Assembly (NCBI RefSeq): GCF_022760755.1
Contig: NZ_JAIVFP010000001.1
Location: 1,282,001-1,346,000 of the forward strand
Origin: Candidatus Rhodoblastus alkanivorans
GTDB taxonomy: Bacteria; Pseudomonadota; Alphaproteobacteria; Rhizobiales; Beijerinckiaceae
Length of the DNA stretch: 64,000 nt
Reading direction: 5' to 3'
Position numbers and translations under genes: made by a program. The notes under the pieces are model-generated. The model saw only the letters and a list, made by a program, of their open reading frames with translations, was not told the origin of the DNA and made no database searches. Position 1 is the first letter of the stretch. Each line of letters opens with the position of its first letter. Shown here one piece after another: positions 43,835 to 54,108 of this stretch.

Positions 43835-45322
43835 ATGAAACTTCTTGGCTTGAAAAAACCCGACTTGCACGACGTAATATTTGACGTCGTCAACCGGTCG
43901 CGCGGGATCCTGGAACTGGGTCTCGACGAGACGATTCTCGAAGTCAACGCCAAATATCTCGATGCCATGGGCTATCGCCGCGACGAACTGGTTGGCCGCA
44001 AGCATCTGGTCACGGTCGGGAAAAGCGAGGCCGATCTGCGCGCCTACGAGGATTTATGGCGCCGCCTGCGCTCCGGCGAGCCGATGGAGCGCGAAATCAA
44101 GCGGATCAGCAGGGATGGATCGCCGCGCTGGTTCCATTGCGTTTATACTTTTCTGCGCGACGCCAAGGCCAGACCCGTCCGGGTCGTCATGGTCTTCGCC
44201 GAGATTACCGAACAGAAGATGCAACAGGCGGCGATGGAGGCGCAGCTTGACGCCATCCATCATTCGTCGGCGGTCGTCGAATGCGATGTCGAGGGGCGCA
44301 TCGTCGACGCCAACGCCAATTTCCTGACGATCATGGGCTATTCCCGCGACGAGATCGTCGGCAAAGCCCATTCCGTCCTGATCGATCGGAACGAAGCGCG
44401 GTCGACGGAAAATGCCGAGTTGTGGGCCAGGCTCGCGCGCGGCGAATGTGTCAATGGCGATTTTCGCCGCATCGCCAAGGGCGGCAGGGAGGTCTGGATC
44501 CGGGGCTCCTATAATCCGGTGCTCGATCTCGACGGCAAATTGCATCGCGTCATCCAGATGTCGGTCGATGTGACGGCCCAGATCGAGCGAAGAATGCAGC
44601 GCGAGCGCGTGTTCAGCGACGTCGATCGCCGTCTCGATTCGATCACTGCGACCGTATCCTCGGTTGCGGGCGAGGCGGGCGAGGCCGCCTTCGCTTCGTC
44701 GGGCGCCGCGGGCAATGTCCAGGCGGTCGCGGCGGGCGCGGAAGAGCTTTCCGCCTCGTTCCAGGAGATCACCCGTCAGGTGCGGCGCGCCGCCGAAATC
44801 GCGAACAACGCGACCGAGGCCGCGGCGTCGGCGGCCAATCTGGTCGAGACCCTGACCGCCGACGCGCAGAAGATCGGCGAGATCGTCGCCCTCATCAACG
44901 ATATTGCCGCCAAGACCAATCTTCTTGCCCTCAACGCCACGATCGAGGCCGCGCGCGCCGGCGAAGCCGGACGCGGCTTCGCCGTCGTGGCCTCGGAGGT
45001 CAAGACGCTGGCGACCCACACGGCCAAGGCGACCGAGGAAATTGGCGCCCAGGTGGCTTCGGTGCGCGCCTCGACCTCCGGCGTGACCCAGGCGATCGAC
45101 GTGATCGGCGGCGTGATCGCCTCGATCAATGAAATCACCACGACGATCTCCGACTCGGTCGAAGCGCAGGGCGCGGTCACGATCGATATTTCCGAAAACA
45201 TGCAGACGGCGGCGCGGGGCGTCGAATCGATCTCGGCCTCGCTGAAGGCCATCGCGCAATCGACGGCGGAAATCGACGCCGCCGCGAAAACGGTTCGCGA
45301 TCTTTCGCGCGGCGCCGCATAA
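43835..45322 (+). CDS. Soluble PAS-PAS methyl-accepting chemotaxis-type protein (BdlA-like layout)
   Basis: A 495-residue cytoplasmic signalling protein without membrane segments. Two PAS domains (about residues 18-130 and 140-255; each with the [21 protein letters not shown] / [21 protein letters not shown] pattern) precede an MCP signalling domain with the hairpin tip [43 protein letters not shown]. This arrangement is that of the biofilm-dispersal protein BdlA and of Aer-2-like soluble receptors. It is near a c-di-GMP protein and an RpfF-like gene, so a role in surface/biofilm behaviour is plausible. No che genes lie in the window. Confidence 0.9.
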   Translation: MKLLGLKKPDLHDVIFDVVNRSRGILELGLDETILEVNAKYLDAMGYRRDELVGRKHLVTVGKSEADLRAYEDLWRRLRSGEPMEREIKRISRDGSPRWFHCVYTFLRDAKARPVRVVMVFAEITEQKMQQAAMEAQLDAIHHSSAVVECDVEGRIVDANANFLTIMGYSRDEIVGKAHSVLIDRNEARSTENAELWARLARGECVNGDFRRIAKGGREVWIRGSYNPVLDLDGKLHRVIQMSVDVTAQIERRMQRERVFSDVDRRLDSITATVSSVAGEAGEAAFASSGAAGNVQAVAAGAEELSASFQEITRQVRRAAEIANNATEAAASAANLVETLTADAQKIGEIVALINDIAAKTNLLALNATIEAARAGEAGRGFAVVASEVKTLATHTAKATEEIGAQVASVRASTSGVTQAIDVIGGVIASINEITTTISDSVEAQGAVTIDISENMQTAARGVESISASLKAIAQSTAEIDAAAKTVRDLSRGAA

Positions 45323-45458
45323 GCTTGGCTGAGCGAATTCGGCTCGTATGATCCGCGCAGGTTGATTCTTGACGCGGGGACAGTCATCTTATGTCGGACA
45401 AATTGTTTCGCGCCTCGCCTGCGCGACGAATGAGGACCGGAAACTGACCGCCAAGCAG

Positions 45459-45851
45459 ATGACAGGAGCGGAGCCGCAACCGACGCCAGGCGCCGGGGAT
45501 GCTTCATTCGGCCCGCAGATGCAAGCCGTTCTGACGGCGCTCGACGATCTCAAAGCCGATGAGATCGTCGCGATCGATCTTGTCGGAAAGACCTCGATTG
45601 CCGATTGGATGATCGTCGCCACCGGCCGTTCGACCACCCAGGTCGGCGCCTTGGCCGACAAGGTCGTCAAGGCTTTGAAGGATTCGGGCGCCGGAACGCC
45701 CGCGGTGGAAGGCCTGCCCGCCTGCGACTGGGTGCTGATCGACGCGGGCGACCTCATCATTCATCTGTTCCGGCCCGAGGTCCGCCAGTTCTATAATCTC
45801 GAAAAGATGTGGGGCGTGGACCGCCCGGGCGAGAAACGGGCCGGGGCTTGA
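45459..45851 (+). CDS. rsfS: Ribosomal silencing factor RsfS
   Basis: A 130-residue protein that binds L14 and blocks subunit joining during starvation. The core is [52 protein letters not shown]...[35 protein letters not shown]. The start is placed at ATG 45459; the frame is open to a TTG at 45369 but without family similarity. 13 bp before rlmH, the conserved neighbour. Confidence 0.97.
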   Translation: MTGAEPQPTPGAGDASFGPQMQAVLTALDDLKADEIVAIDLVGKTSIADWMIVATGRSTTQVGALADKVVKALKDSGAGTPAVEGLPACDWVLIDAGDLIIHLFRPEVRQFYNLEKMWGVDRPGEKRAGA

Positions 45852-45864
45852 GCGTCCGTCCGCG

Positions 45865-46347
45865 ATGAAACTTCTGCTCATTGGCGTCGGGCGGCTCAAG
45901 GCGGGCCCGGAGCGCGAACTCGTCGCGCGTTACGTCGAACGCTGCGTCGCGAGCGGCCGCAAGATCGGCTTTGGAGGTTTCGACCTGCGCGAGATCGACG
46001 AATCGCGCGCGCGCCGCCCCGAGGACCGCAAGGCCGAGGAGGCGGCGGCGCTTTCCGCCCTTCTGCCCCAGGGCGCGCGGAAAATCTGCCTCGACGAGCG
46101 CGGCCGCAACATGACCAGCGAGGATTTCGCGCAAAGGCTCGGGGAATGGCGGGATGGCGGCTCCCCGGTCTGCGCTTTGGCCATTGGCGGGCCGGATGGG
46201 CTCGATCCCGCCTTCCGCGACCGCGCCGATCTGACGCTGGCCTTCGGCGCCATGACTTGGCCTCACCAAATTGTGCGCGCTTTGGCGGCCGAACAGCTGT
46301 TTCGCGCATTGACCATTCTCTCCGGTCATCCCTATCATCGTGTTTAA
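45865..46347 (+). CDS. rlmH: 23S rRNA (pseudouridine1915-N3)-methyltransferase
   Basis: A 160-residue SPOUT methyltransferase that modifies pseudouridine 1915 in helix 69. It starts [27 protein letters not shown] and carries [17 protein letters not shown], the SAM-binding [20 protein letters not shown] and the C-terminal [30 protein letters not shown]. Full family length; follows rsfS in one transcript. Confidence 0.98.
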   Translation: MKLLLIGVGRLKAGPERELVARYVERCVASGRKIGFGGFDLREIDESRARRPEDRKAEEAAALSALLPQGARKICLDERGRNMTSEDFAQRLGEWRDGGSPVCALAIGGPDGLDPAFRDRADLTLAFGAMTWPHQIVRALAAEQLFRALTILSGHPYHRV

Positions 46348-46418
46348 TAAGCAGTTCAAGTGCTGCTCGCCAAAGGCCTAAGGAAGAAACAGCAGCCCTA
46401 TTCGGGGGCGTTGCGAGA

Positions 46419-47789
46419 ATGGTCCCGGAGCGCGCCCGTCGCATGATCGTCGAGGATAATTTCGAACTCGCCCCTTGCGGGCTGGCGGTTCTTTCGCCCG
46501 GCGGCGTCGTCCTGAAGGCCAATCGCGCTTTTTGCCGCTGGATCGGCTGCGCCGAGCCCAAGCGGGTCCGAGGGAGGAATTTCGCCGATCTGATCGAGGG
46601 CGAGGGGGCGGCCTTTTTCGCCGAACTGGCCGTGGCGCTTGCGCGCGCGCCGGAACTCGACGACGTTTTCGTCCTGTTGCGCGGCGAATCCGGGCAGGTG
46701 CGGCCGGCCTATGTCAATTTCGTGCTGCGACGCGACGAAGCGGGCGCGCCGGCGTCGATCCACATTGCTGCGACCCGCGGCGAAAGCCGCGCCTTTCACG
46801 AGGCCGAACTCGAGCGCGGCAAGAGGGCGGCGGAACAGCTCGCCGCCATTGTCTCGACATCGGCGGACGCCATAGTCAGCGTCGATCCTCAGGGCCGGGT
46901 GCTGAACGCCAATCGGGCTTTCAGCGAAATCTTCCAATATGAGCCGGCGGAAATCGCCGGGGCCAATCTCGCCGATCTGATCGTGCCCGAGGAGTGCCGC
47001 GCGGATTACGAGGGGAAGCTCGCCAGCGCCGCATTAGGCGCGACGAAGGCGCAGATCGTGCGGCGGCGGCGCAAGGATGGCGCCGTGCTCGACCTCTCGC
47101 TTTCGACCGCGCCGATTCGCGACGACAGCGGCGATCTCGCCGCGGTCTCGATGATTTATCGCGACATCGCGCCGCTCACCCGCGCCGCCGAACACATCGA
47201 ATTCCTGCTGCGCGAGGTCAATCATCGCTCGAAAAACCTGCTCGCCGTGGTTCAGGCGGTGGCGAGACAGACGGCGCGGCTCTCCGCCGATCCCGACGCC
47301 TTCATCGACCGTTTCATGTCCAGGCTTTCGGCGATCGGCTGCAGCCACGATCTCCTGGTCTCGCGCGACTGGCGCGGCGTCCGCATCGCCGATCTCACCC
47401 GCAACCAGTTCAGCCAGCTCGACGACCAGGCCCGCGAGCGCATCGAAATTTCGGGCGACCTGCTGGAGATCAATCCGCGCGCCGCGGAATCCTATGGTTT
47501 GGCGCTTCACGAGCTTTCGACCAATGCAGTCAAGCATGGCGCGCTTTCGGCCCCGGCGGGCAAGGTCGATCTATCCTTCCATCTCGACCGCGACGGCAAA
47601 TTTTACACCCTGAGCTGGAGCGAGAGCGGCGGTCCGCCGGTGACGGCGCCGGAGCGCTCGGGCTTCGGCGGAACGGTGCTGACCCGCATGGCGCCGCTCG
47701 CCATCCAGGGCGAAAGCGTGCTCGATTTCACGCCGGAAGGGCTGCGCTACCGGCTTTCGGCGCCCGTTGCTGAAATTGTGATGGGGTAG
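46419..47789 (+). CDS. HWE-family sensor histidine kinase with two PAS domains
   Basis: A 456-residue soluble kinase: PAS1 (about residues 10-120), PAS2 (about 130-255), then the HWE/HisKA_2 kinase core with phospho-acceptor His in FLLREVNHRSKNLLAVVQAVARQ, N-box SYGLALHELSTNAVKHGALS and a G-region GFGGTVL. HWE kinases are an alphaproteobacterial speciality, often in general stress or light/redox sensing. No response regulator is adjacent, so it is an orphan. It lies between rlmH and envC, where this gene is not part of the usual order. An alternative start is at 46443. Confidence 0.93.
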   Translation: MVPERARRMIVEDNFELAPCGLAVLSPGGVVLKANRAFCRWIGCAEPKRVRGRNFADLIEGEGAAFFAELAVALARAPELDDVFVLLRGESGQVRPAYVNFVLRRDEAGAPASIHIAATRGESRAFHEAELERGKRAAEQLAAIVSTSADAIVSVDPQGRVLNANRAFSEIFQYEPAEIAGANLADLIVPEECRADYEGKLASAALGATKAQIVRRRRKDGAVLDLSLSTAPIRDDSGDLAAVSMIYRDIAPLTRAAEHIEFLLREVNHRSKNLLAVVQAVARQTARLSADPDAFIDRFMSRLSAIGCSHDLLVSRDWRGVRIADLTRNQFSQLDDQARERIEISGDLLEINPRAAESYGLALHELSTNAVKHGALSAPAGKVDLSFHLDRDGKFYTLSWSESGGPPVTAPERSGFGGTVLTRMAPLAIQGESVLDFTPEGLRYRLSAPVAEIVMG

Positions 47790-47860
47790 CTTTTTCGCCC
47801 CATTGCCTGCGTGATTCGCTTCTTTAAGGTGACTCCGGCGATTCGGGCGAACAGGCGGGC

Positions 47861-49255
47861 ATGGCGAGCAAAGCGAAAGAGGGACGGAAACGCGGAGTAG
47901 GCTTGCTGCGGCTCGCTATGGCGCTCGCCAGCGTCTGGTTCGCGGCTCCGGCGCGAGCAGGGCCGGCCGAGCAGACCGCGCCGGCGTCGCCACAGCCGCC
48001 CGGGCAAGGCGAGAAAGCCGCCGATCTGGAGGCGCGGCGTCACGATTATCAGGGCGTGCAGGACACTCTCGCCCAGTCCGAGGCGCAGAAGAAAAAAATA
48101 GAAGCGGAGATCGCCTCCTATCAGAACGATCGCGCCAAGCTCGTGTCCGCCCTGATCGACGCCAAGAAAAAGATCGACGACGACGAGGCGAAGATCGCCG
48201 AGACGCAAAGCCGCCTCGATACGCTGACGGGAAGCGAAACGGCGATCCGGCGCTCGCTCGAAAGCCGGCGCGGCGTCCTGATCGAAGTGCTCGCCGCATT
48301 GCAGCGCATGGACCGCAAGCCGCCGCCGGCGCTGCTCGCCGAACCGCGCGACGTGCTGCGCGCAATTCGCGCCTCGATGCTGCTCGGCGCCGTACTGCCC
48401 GAATTGCGGTCGGAAACCGAGGCGCTCGCCAACGATCTGCGGGACCTCGTTTCGCTGCGCGCCTCGATCGCCAGGGAAAGGGCCGATCTTGCTCGGGAGC
48501 TGCTGGCCCAGCGCGACCAGCGGGCGCGGCTGGAGGCCTTGATCGCGGCGCGGCAGCAGTCGATCGGCGCGGCGCGGGAAGCGCTCGCCTCGGAACAGGC
48601 GAAAGCGCAGGCGCTCGCCGGCAAGGCGTCAAATCTCAAGGATCTCATCTCGCGCATGGAGAGCGAGCTCGATTCGGCGCGCAGGGCGGCGGATGAGGCG
48701 CGAAAGGCGGACGAAGCGCGCGCCAGGCTCACCCAGGAACAGATCGAGGAGGCCAAGAAACGCTTCGCCAATGCGCCGCAGCGCGATCCGGCCCGGCTCG
48801 CGCCCGCGATCGCCTTCGCGGACGCCAAAGGCATGCTGTCGCTGCCCGCGTCGGGAAGGATCATCAAATATTTCGGCGCCCCGAGCGATTTCGGCGGCGT
48901 CGAGAAAGGGCTTTCGCTCGCCACCCGCCCGAACGCCATTGTTTCGGCGCCAAGCGATGGCTATATCGCCTTCAGCGGTCCCTGGCGCACTTACGGACAA
49001 CTCTTGATCATCAACGCGGGCGACGGCTATTATGTCGTGTTAGCGGGATTGGCGCGAACAGACGTCGCCGTCGGGCAATTCGTGCTCGCCGGCGAGCCCG
49101 TCGGGACCATGGGCGACGGGACGGCTAAGACAGCGGCTGCTGTCGCGATCGGCGCGACGCAGCCGGTTCTTTATGTCGAGTTCAGGAAGGATGGAACGGC
49201 TATAGATCCCAATCCATGGTGGTCGAAGTCGGAAATGCAAAGGGTTCGCGGATAA
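47861..49255 (+). CDS. envC: Murein hydrolase activator, EnvC/LytM family
   Basis: A 464-residue exported protein with a signal peptide (to about residue 33), a long coiled coil (about 55-290) and a C-terminal LytM-like domain (LPASGRIIKYFGAPSDFGGVEKGLSLATRPNAIVSAPSDGYIAFSGPWRTYGQLLIINAGDGYYVVLAGL). The metal-binding His residues of active LytM enzymes are missing, as in EnvC, which activates amidases rather than cutting peptidoglycan. Its stop overlaps the ctpA start by one base (TAATG), so both are translated together. Confidence 0.93.
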   Translation: MASKAKEGRKRGVGLLRLAMALASVWFAAPARAGPAEQTAPASPQPPGQGEKAADLEARRHDYQGVQDTLAQSEAQKKKIEAEIASYQNDRAKLVSALIDAKKKIDDDEAKIAETQSRLDTLTGSETAIRRSLESRRGVLIEVLAALQRMDRKPPPALLAEPRDVLRAIRASMLLGAVLPELRSETEALANDLRDLVSLRASIARERADLARELLAQRDQRARLEALIAARQQSIGAAREALASEQAKAQALAGKASNLKDLISRMESELDSARRAADEARKADEARARLTQEQIEEAKKRFANAPQRDPARLAPAIAFADAKGMLSLPASGRIIKYFGAPSDFGGVEKGLSLATRPNAIVSAPSDGYIAFSGPWRTYGQLLIINAGDGYYVVLAGLARTDVAVGQFVLAGEPVGTMGDGTAKTAAAVAIGATQPVLYVEFRKDGTAIDPNPWWSKSEMQRVRG

Positions 49256-50775
49256 TGCGCAAAACATCGCTGGTTCTGCTGGGCGTCGCCATTGGCGCGT
49301 CGGCTGTTGTCGTCGGCTCGCACTCGAAGGTTTCGTTCGGCGGCCAGGCCGTGGCCGAATCGGCGGAGGTCTATCGCAGCCTCAATCTGTTCGGCGACGT
49401 CTTCGAAAAGGTCCGCGACGATTACGTCGAAAAGCCCAATGACAAGAAGATGGTCGAGTCCGCCATCTCGGGCATGCTGACCTCGCTCGATCCCCATTCG
49501 AGCTATATGGACGCCAAAAGCTTCCAGGACATGCAGGTGCAGACGCGCGGCGCCTTCGGCGGCCTCGGCATCGAGGTCATGCAGGAGAACGGCCTGGTCA
49601 AGGTCGTGGCGCCGATCGACGACACCCCGGCGGCGCGCGCCGGCATCCTCTCGGGCGACCTCATCACCGCCATCGACGGCGAGAACGTTCAGGGCATGAC
49701 CCTGAACCAGGCGGTCGACAAGATGCGCGGCGACGTCAACACCAGCGTCAAGCTGACAATTTTGCGCGGTCCCAAGAAGCAGAAGCTCGACGTCAACCTC
49801 ACGCGCTCGATCATTCAGATCAAGTCGGTGCGCTCGCATGTCGACAAGCCGGACATCGGCTATATCCGCATCACCCAGTTCACCGAACAGACCTTTGACG
49901 GCCTCAAAGAGGCCATGACGAAGATCCAGAAGGAAATTCCGTCCGACAAGTTCAAGGGCTACGTGCTCGATCTGCGCAACAATCCGGGTGGTCTGCTCGA
50001 CCAGTCGGTGGCGGTGGTGAACGCCTTCATCGACCATGGCGAGATCGTTTCGACCCGCGGCCGCAACGCCGACGAAACCCAGCGATACAACGCCCGTCCG
50101 ATGATGGACATCTCCCACGGCAAGCCACTGGTCGTCCTGATCAATGGCGGCTCGGCCTCGGCGTCGGAAATCGTCGCCGGCGCCCTGCAGGATCATAAGC
50201 GCGCGACCCTGATCGGCTCACGCTCCTTCGGCAAGGGCTCGGTCCAGACCATCATCCCGCTCGGCCAGGACAATGGCGCGCTGCGCCTGACCACGGCGCG
50301 CTACTACACGCCGTCGGGCCGTTCGATTCAGGCCAAGGGCATCGAGCCTGACGTCGTCGTTCTCGAGGACGTGCCGCCGGAGCTCAAGGGCAAGGACGAC
50401 ACCAAGGGCGAGGCTTCGCTCAAGGGCCATCTGAAGAACGGCAAGGAAGAGGAGCACGGTTCGCAGGCCTATGTCCCGGCCGATGAGTCCAAGGACAAGG
50501 CGCTGCATGCGGCTTATGACCTGCTGCGCGGCTCCAAGACCCTCGCCATGCTCAAGCAGGAGTCTGCCGAGGCCGACGCCAAGGCTGCCGAAGCGGCCAA
50601 GAAGAACGCCGAAAAGACCGAGGCCAAATCCGACGCCGCGCCCGAAGCAGGCAAGAGCGACGCGGCCGCGCCGGCTCCCAAGACCCCCGCGCCAGTCGTT
50701 GCGCCGGCGCCGCCCACCGGATCGCAGACCGAACCGGTCCTCAAGCCCGGGCCGTCCAACGACAAGGCGAATTGA
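49255..50775 (+). CDS. ctpA: Carboxyl-terminal processing protease (S41)
   Basis: A 506-residue periplasmic serine protease with an N-terminal signal/anchor, a PDZ domain (GAFGGLGIEVMQENGLVKVVAPIDDTPAARAGILSGDLITAIDGENV) and an S41 core with the Ser in INGGSASASEIVAGAL (about residue 301) and Lys in SFGKGSVQTIIPL (about 326). The C-terminal ~90 residues are Lys/Ala/Glu then Pro-rich and probably disordered. CtpA proteins cut cell-wall hydrolases and lipoproteins; coupling to EnvC supports a cell-separation role. Confidence 0.96.
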   Translation: MRKTSLVLLGVAIGASAVVVGSHSKVSFGGQAVAESAEVYRSLNLFGDVFEKVRDDYVEKPNDKKMVESAISGMLTSLDPHSSYMDAKSFQDMQVQTRGAFGGLGIEVMQENGLVKVVAPIDDTPAARAGILSGDLITAIDGENVQGMTLNQAVDKMRGDVNTSVKLTILRGPKKQKLDVNLTRSIIQIKSVRSHVDKPDIGYIRITQFTEQTFDGLKEAMTKIQKEIPSDKFKGYVLDLRNNPGGLLDQSVAVVNAFIDHGEIVSTRGRNADETQRYNARPMMDISHGKPLVVLINGGSASASEIVAGALQDHKRATLIGSRSFGKGSVQTIIPLGQDNGALRLTTARYYTPSGRSIQAKGIEPDVVVLEDVPPELKGKDDTKGEASLKGHLKNGKEEEHGSQAYVPADESKDKALHAAYDLLRGSKTLAMLKQESAEADAKAAEAAKKNAEKTEAKSDAAPEAGKSDAAAPAPKTPAPVVAPAPPTGSQTEPVLKPGPSNDKAN

Positions 50776-50787
50776 TCGCCGACTGAT

Positions 50788-50966
50788 ACAGTTTCCGAAT
50801 GATCCATTGGGAAACTGTATTCCGTTCGAACGGAAATCCGCCCGCTCTCAAGGGATTTCCGCGCGATCCGTTTCCCCGATTGCGGAGCAATCCCGGGGAA
50901 ACCGTATGAACCATGAGCCGTCTCGACGGGCCCGGCCTGCTTTACTAACCTAAGCAGGCTGGGCCC
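50788..50966. repeat. Array of four stem-loops between ctpA and the yibQ-like gene
   Basis: Consecutive inverted repeats: ACAGTTTCC/GGAAACTGT (50788-50818), GGAAATCC/GGATTTCC (50832-50860), GTTTCCCCGATTGC/GCAATC-C-CGGGGAAAC (50870-50902, loop GGA) and GGGCCCGGCCTGCTT/AAGCAGGCTGGGCCC (50928-50966). They fill the intergenic space. The last may be the ctpA terminator; the first three share GTTTCC/GGAAAC-like arms and look like a repeat family. Confidence 0.65.
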
Positions 50967-50997
50967 TAGTGATTCGCGGCCCCTTTGCGACGACGCC

Positions 50998-52218
50998 ATG
51001 CTCGACGATCTCGATCGCCCCCTGGGCCAGGACCGCAAGCCGCCGCCAGATCCTGGGCAGAGCCCATTTCGGATCGGCGCGCTGGCCCTAGGCTTTGTCG
51101 TGGCGGTCGCGGGCGGTGTTTATCTCTTTTCCGCCAGGAATGACGCTTCCAGTGGCGAACCGGAGGCGGTCGCCGTCATCCAGCCGGCCCCGCCCGCTCC
51201 GTCGCCGACGCCCGCGCCCGCTGCCCAAGTCGGCGCCCAAGTCGGCGCCGCACAAGATGGCGCCGCTCACGACGACGCTTCCGGCGCCTCCTCGCAAATC
51301 GCGATCGAAAGCGGGGTCAAGGTCGTTCGCGGCAATGCCGGAGCGCCCGGCGCGCTCATCATTCATGTGCCCGACGCGGGCGATTCGGCGCCGCTGCCGC
51401 CGGCGCCCGATCGTCGCCTCGTGGAAAAGAGCCGCTTCGGCCCGCTGCCGCGTCGTTCGCGGAACGGCGCGACCCCGGCGCAGGTCTATGCCCGGCCGCT
51501 GTCGCTCCAGCCCGCGTTCAAGCCGGGAACGCCGCGGGTCGCTATTCTCGTCGGCGGCATGGGGTTGGACGTCGCGGCGACCGAGAGCGCGATCCAGCGC
51601 CTGCCGGGGGCGGTGAGCCTGGCTTTCGCGCCTTATGGCGCCGAAGTCCAACACCAGGCGGCGGAAGCGCGCGCGGCCGGCCATGAAATTCTGCTGCAGA
51701 CGCCCATGGAGCCTTTCAATTCCGCCGACTCGCCCGGGCCTCACGTTCTGCGGGTCGGCAACGGCGCCAAGGCCCTGGACGATCTGCACTGGCAAATGGG
51801 TCGTTTCACCGGCTATATCGGGCTCGTCAATTTTCTCGGCGGGCGCTACACCGCCGATCAGGCCGCGACCCAGTTGCTGATGAAGGATCTTGCCGAGCGC
51901 GGCCTCGATTATGTCGATGACGGCTCGTCGCCGCAAAGCCTCGCCAAGGATGTCGCCATCGCCAATGGCGTCGGCTTCGCCAAAGCGGATCTCCGCCTCG
52001 ACGCCTCGCGCGATCCGGCGTCGATCGATGCCGCCTTGTTCCGGCTGGAGACGCTCGCGCGCCAGAATGGCGTCGCCATTGGCTTTGCCGCCGGTCTGCC
52101 GGACTCCATCGAGCGCATCGCGCGTTTCGCCGCCGATCTCAAGAAGCGCGGCGTCGCGCTGATCCCCGTCTCGGCCGCGATCCAGGCCGAAGCCCTCGTC
52201 AGTAAAGAAAAGAGGTGA
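50998..52218 (+). CDS. Divergent polysaccharide deacetylase (YibQ/DUF610 family)
   Basis: A 406-residue protein with one N-terminal membrane segment (about 27-45), a Pro/Ala linker, and a C-terminal deacetylase-like barrel starting [37 protein letters not shown], with [12 protein letters not shown] and [15 protein letters not shown]. The metal-binding residues of true NodB deacetylases are not conserved; the family is usually found with envC and ctpA, so a periplasmic envelope function is likely. Confidence 0.92.
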   Translation: MLDDLDRPLGQDRKPPPDPGQSPFRIGALALGFVVAVAGGVYLFSARNDASSGEPEAVAVIQPAPPAPSPTPAPAAQVGAQVGAAQDGAAHDDASGASSQIAIESGVKVVRGNAGAPGALIIHVPDAGDSAPLPPAPDRRLVEKSRFGPLPRRSRNGATPAQVYARPLSLQPAFKPGTPRVAILVGGMGLDVAATESAIQRLPGAVSLAFAPYGAEVQHQAAEARAAGHEILLQTPMEPFNSADSPGPHVLRVGNGAKALDDLHWQMGRFTGYIGLVNFLGGRYTADQAATQLLMKDLAERGLDYVDDGSSPQSLAKDVAIANGVGFAKADLRLDASRDPASIDAALFRLETLARQNGVAIGFAAGLPDSIERIARFAADLKKRGVALIPVSAAIQAEALVSKEKR

Positions 52219-52222
52219 CGTT

Positions 52223-52723
52223 TTGATCGAAGCCTTGGCCTATCGTCCCTGCGTCGGAATCATGTTGCTCAACGCGCAAGGATTGGTGTTCGTCGGGCGC
52301 CGAAAGACCAAGCGCTCGTCGGACCTTATCCAGGTCGAGCATGAATGGCAGATGCCGCAAGGGGGCATCGACGACGGCGAGACGCCCTATCGCGCCGCGT
52401 TGCGGGAATTGCGTGAGGAGACCAGCGTGCGCAGCGTGAGCTTTTTGGCCGAATCGTCCGACTGGCTCAGCTACGATCTCCCGGGCGATCTGACCAAGAA
52501 AACCTGGAAGGGGCGGTTTCGTGGCCAGACGCAGAAATGGTTCGCCCTGCGCTTTACGGGCAAGGAAACGGAAATCAACATCGACGCGCCCAACGGGCAC
52601 AAACCGGAATTCGACGCTTGGCGGTGGGAGCGGATGGAGCGCCTGCCGGAACTGATCGTGCCGTTCAAGCGCCAGGTCTATGAGGCGGTTTGCACGCGCT
52701 TCGCCGCTCTTGCGACGCCATAG
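52223..52723 (+). CDS. rppH: RNA pyrophosphohydrolase (Nudix)
   Basis: A 166-residue Nudix enzyme that removes pyrophosphate from mRNA 5' ends and thereby starts decay. It begins [21 protein letters not shown]; the Nudix box is [23 protein letters not shown]-terminal [27 protein letters not shown] is typical. TTG 52223, with GAGGTGA upstream, is the likely start. It closes the envC-ctpA-yibQ-rppH order usual in Hyphomicrobiales. Confidence 0.97.
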   Translation: MIEALAYRPCVGIMLLNAQGLVFVGRRKTKRSSDLIQVEHEWQMPQGGIDDGETPYRAALRELREETSVRSVSFLAESSDWLSYDLPGDLTKKTWKGRFRGQTQKWFALRFTGKETEINIDAPNGHKPEFDAWRWERMERLPELIVPFKRQVYEAVCTRFAALATP

Positions 52724-52741
52724 ACGGGCAGGGGGCCGGGT

Positions 52742-53596
52742 TCAGCCCTGGACGCGGCCAATTCCCGCCCGCGCGACCGGGTCGTTGGGATTGAGCGAAA
52801 GCGCGCGCTGATAGTTCACCAAGGCCTTCTGCCGATCGCCCTGCTTCTCATAGGCGAGGCCAAGGCCAGCCCAGGCGTCGGCGTTGTGGTTGTTGACGTT
52901 CAACGCGGCGTTGAAATCCTCGATCGCCTTGTTGGGCTTGCCCAGAGCCAGGAGGCTTTGTCCACGGGCCTCATAAGGCGCGGCGTGGAAAGGATCGCGG
53001 TCGATCGCATTGTCGAAATCGGTGACGGCGCGGGCGTTGTCGCCCTTCTTCTGATAGATCAGGCCGCGGGCGTGAAAGGCCTGCGCGCTTTCCGGATTGA
53101 GGCGGATCGCCTGGTCGAGATCGCTCAGCGCGGGGTCGAGTTGGCCCTGCGCGCGCTCGAGGTTGGCGCGGCCGAGATAGGCCGGCGCATGATTCGGGTT
53201 GGACTGGATCGCGTTCGTGAAGTCCCGCATCGCCGCGGAATTGTCGCCGACCTGGCGCTCGGCCAGCGCGCGGTTGGTATAGGCGGAGGCGTGACGCGGG
53301 TCGAGTTTCACGGCTTGCGTGAAATCGGAGATGGCGTCGTTGTAGCGGCCGATCTTGGCGTAGGCGACGCCGCGGGTGTTATAGGCCTCGGGGTCGTCGG
53401 GGTGAGCCGCGACGACGGCGTTGAGCGATGCGATATTCGCCTCGACCGCCTTGGGATCGGCGTTCGATATTTCCGCATAGCCGGGGCCTCGGCTGCCGCC
53501 GGGGACGGAGTCGCAGCCTGCGAGGGGCGCAGCCAGAGCCGCGAGCGCGACCATGATCAAATATTTGCGATGACCCGCCCTGTCGATCTTAGCCAT
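52742..53596 (-). CDS. TPR-repeat lipoprotein
   Basis: A 284-residue exported lipoprotein with a signal peptide ending in the lipobox LAGC (Cys about residue 28). It then has about six TPR repeats in a row (for example PEAYNTRGVAYAKIGRYNDAISDFTQAVKLDPRHASAYTNRALAERQVGD). Some NlpI-type TPR lipoproteins act as adaptors for C-terminal processing proteases, and ctpA lies nearby; that link is inference. Convergent with rppH across 18 bp. Confidence 0.9.
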   Translation of the reverse strand: MAKIDRAGHRKYLIMVALAALAAPLAGCDSVPGGSRGPGYAEISNADPKAVEANIASLNAVVAAHPDDPEAYNTRGVAYAKIGRYNDAISDFTQAVKLDPRHASAYTNRALAERQVGDNSAAMRDFTNAIQSNPNHAPAYLGRANLERAQGQLDPALSDLDQAIRLNPESAQAFHARGLIYQKKGDNARAVTDFDNAIDRDPFHAAPYEARGQSLLALGKPNKAIEDFNAALNVNNHNADAWAGLGLAYEKQGDRQKALVNYQRALSLNPNDPVARAGIGRVQG

Positions 53597-53874
53597 GTCG
53601 ATCTCAATCCGGCTCCGCCTCTGTTCCGTCGGGCTCCCCGCGCGGCCGGCGCCTGTTCGATGTTACGGCGCGGGGATGGGCGAGGCGAAAGCTAGCCTCG
53701 CATAGTGTAGATTTCCTTACCCGCGCAGCTGTGCCGAGGGGCTCCGGTCGCCGAAGGCTCAAAGCCCTGGGAAAAACCGCGAACGCCCATCGCGTGACGC
53801 GAAGGGCGCTCCATTCAAAGGCGCTCCTGTCAAAGGCGCTCGTTTGTCCGCCGCGAGGACTGGTCGCGGCGGCG

Positions 53875-54108
53875 TCAGCGCGCCGCGACCTTGCCCTTCA
53901 TCGGCAGCAGGCCTTCGCGCTGCATTTTCTTGCGGGCGAGTTTGCGGGCGCGGCGCACGGCTTCGGCCTGTTCGCGCGCGCGCTTCTCGGACGGCTTTTC
54001 ATAATGGCCGCGCAGCTTCATTTCGCGGAAAATGCCCTCGCGCTGCATCTTCTTTTTGAGCGCCTTGAGGGCCTGATCGACATTATTGTCGCGAACGAGA
54101 ACTTGCAC
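53875..54108 (-). CDS. rpsU: 30S ribosomal protein S21
   Basis: A 77-residue protein: (M)[68 protein letters not shown] at 54108 is the start by family alignment; the open frame extends further upstream without similarity. S21 aids mRNA binding during initiation. The duplicated KKKMQREG element is normal for alphaproteobacterial S21. Confidence 0.97.
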   Translation of the reverse strand: MQVLVRDNNVDQALKALKKKMQREGIFREMKLRGHYEKPSEKRAREQAEAVRRARKLARKKMQREGLLPMKGKVAAR

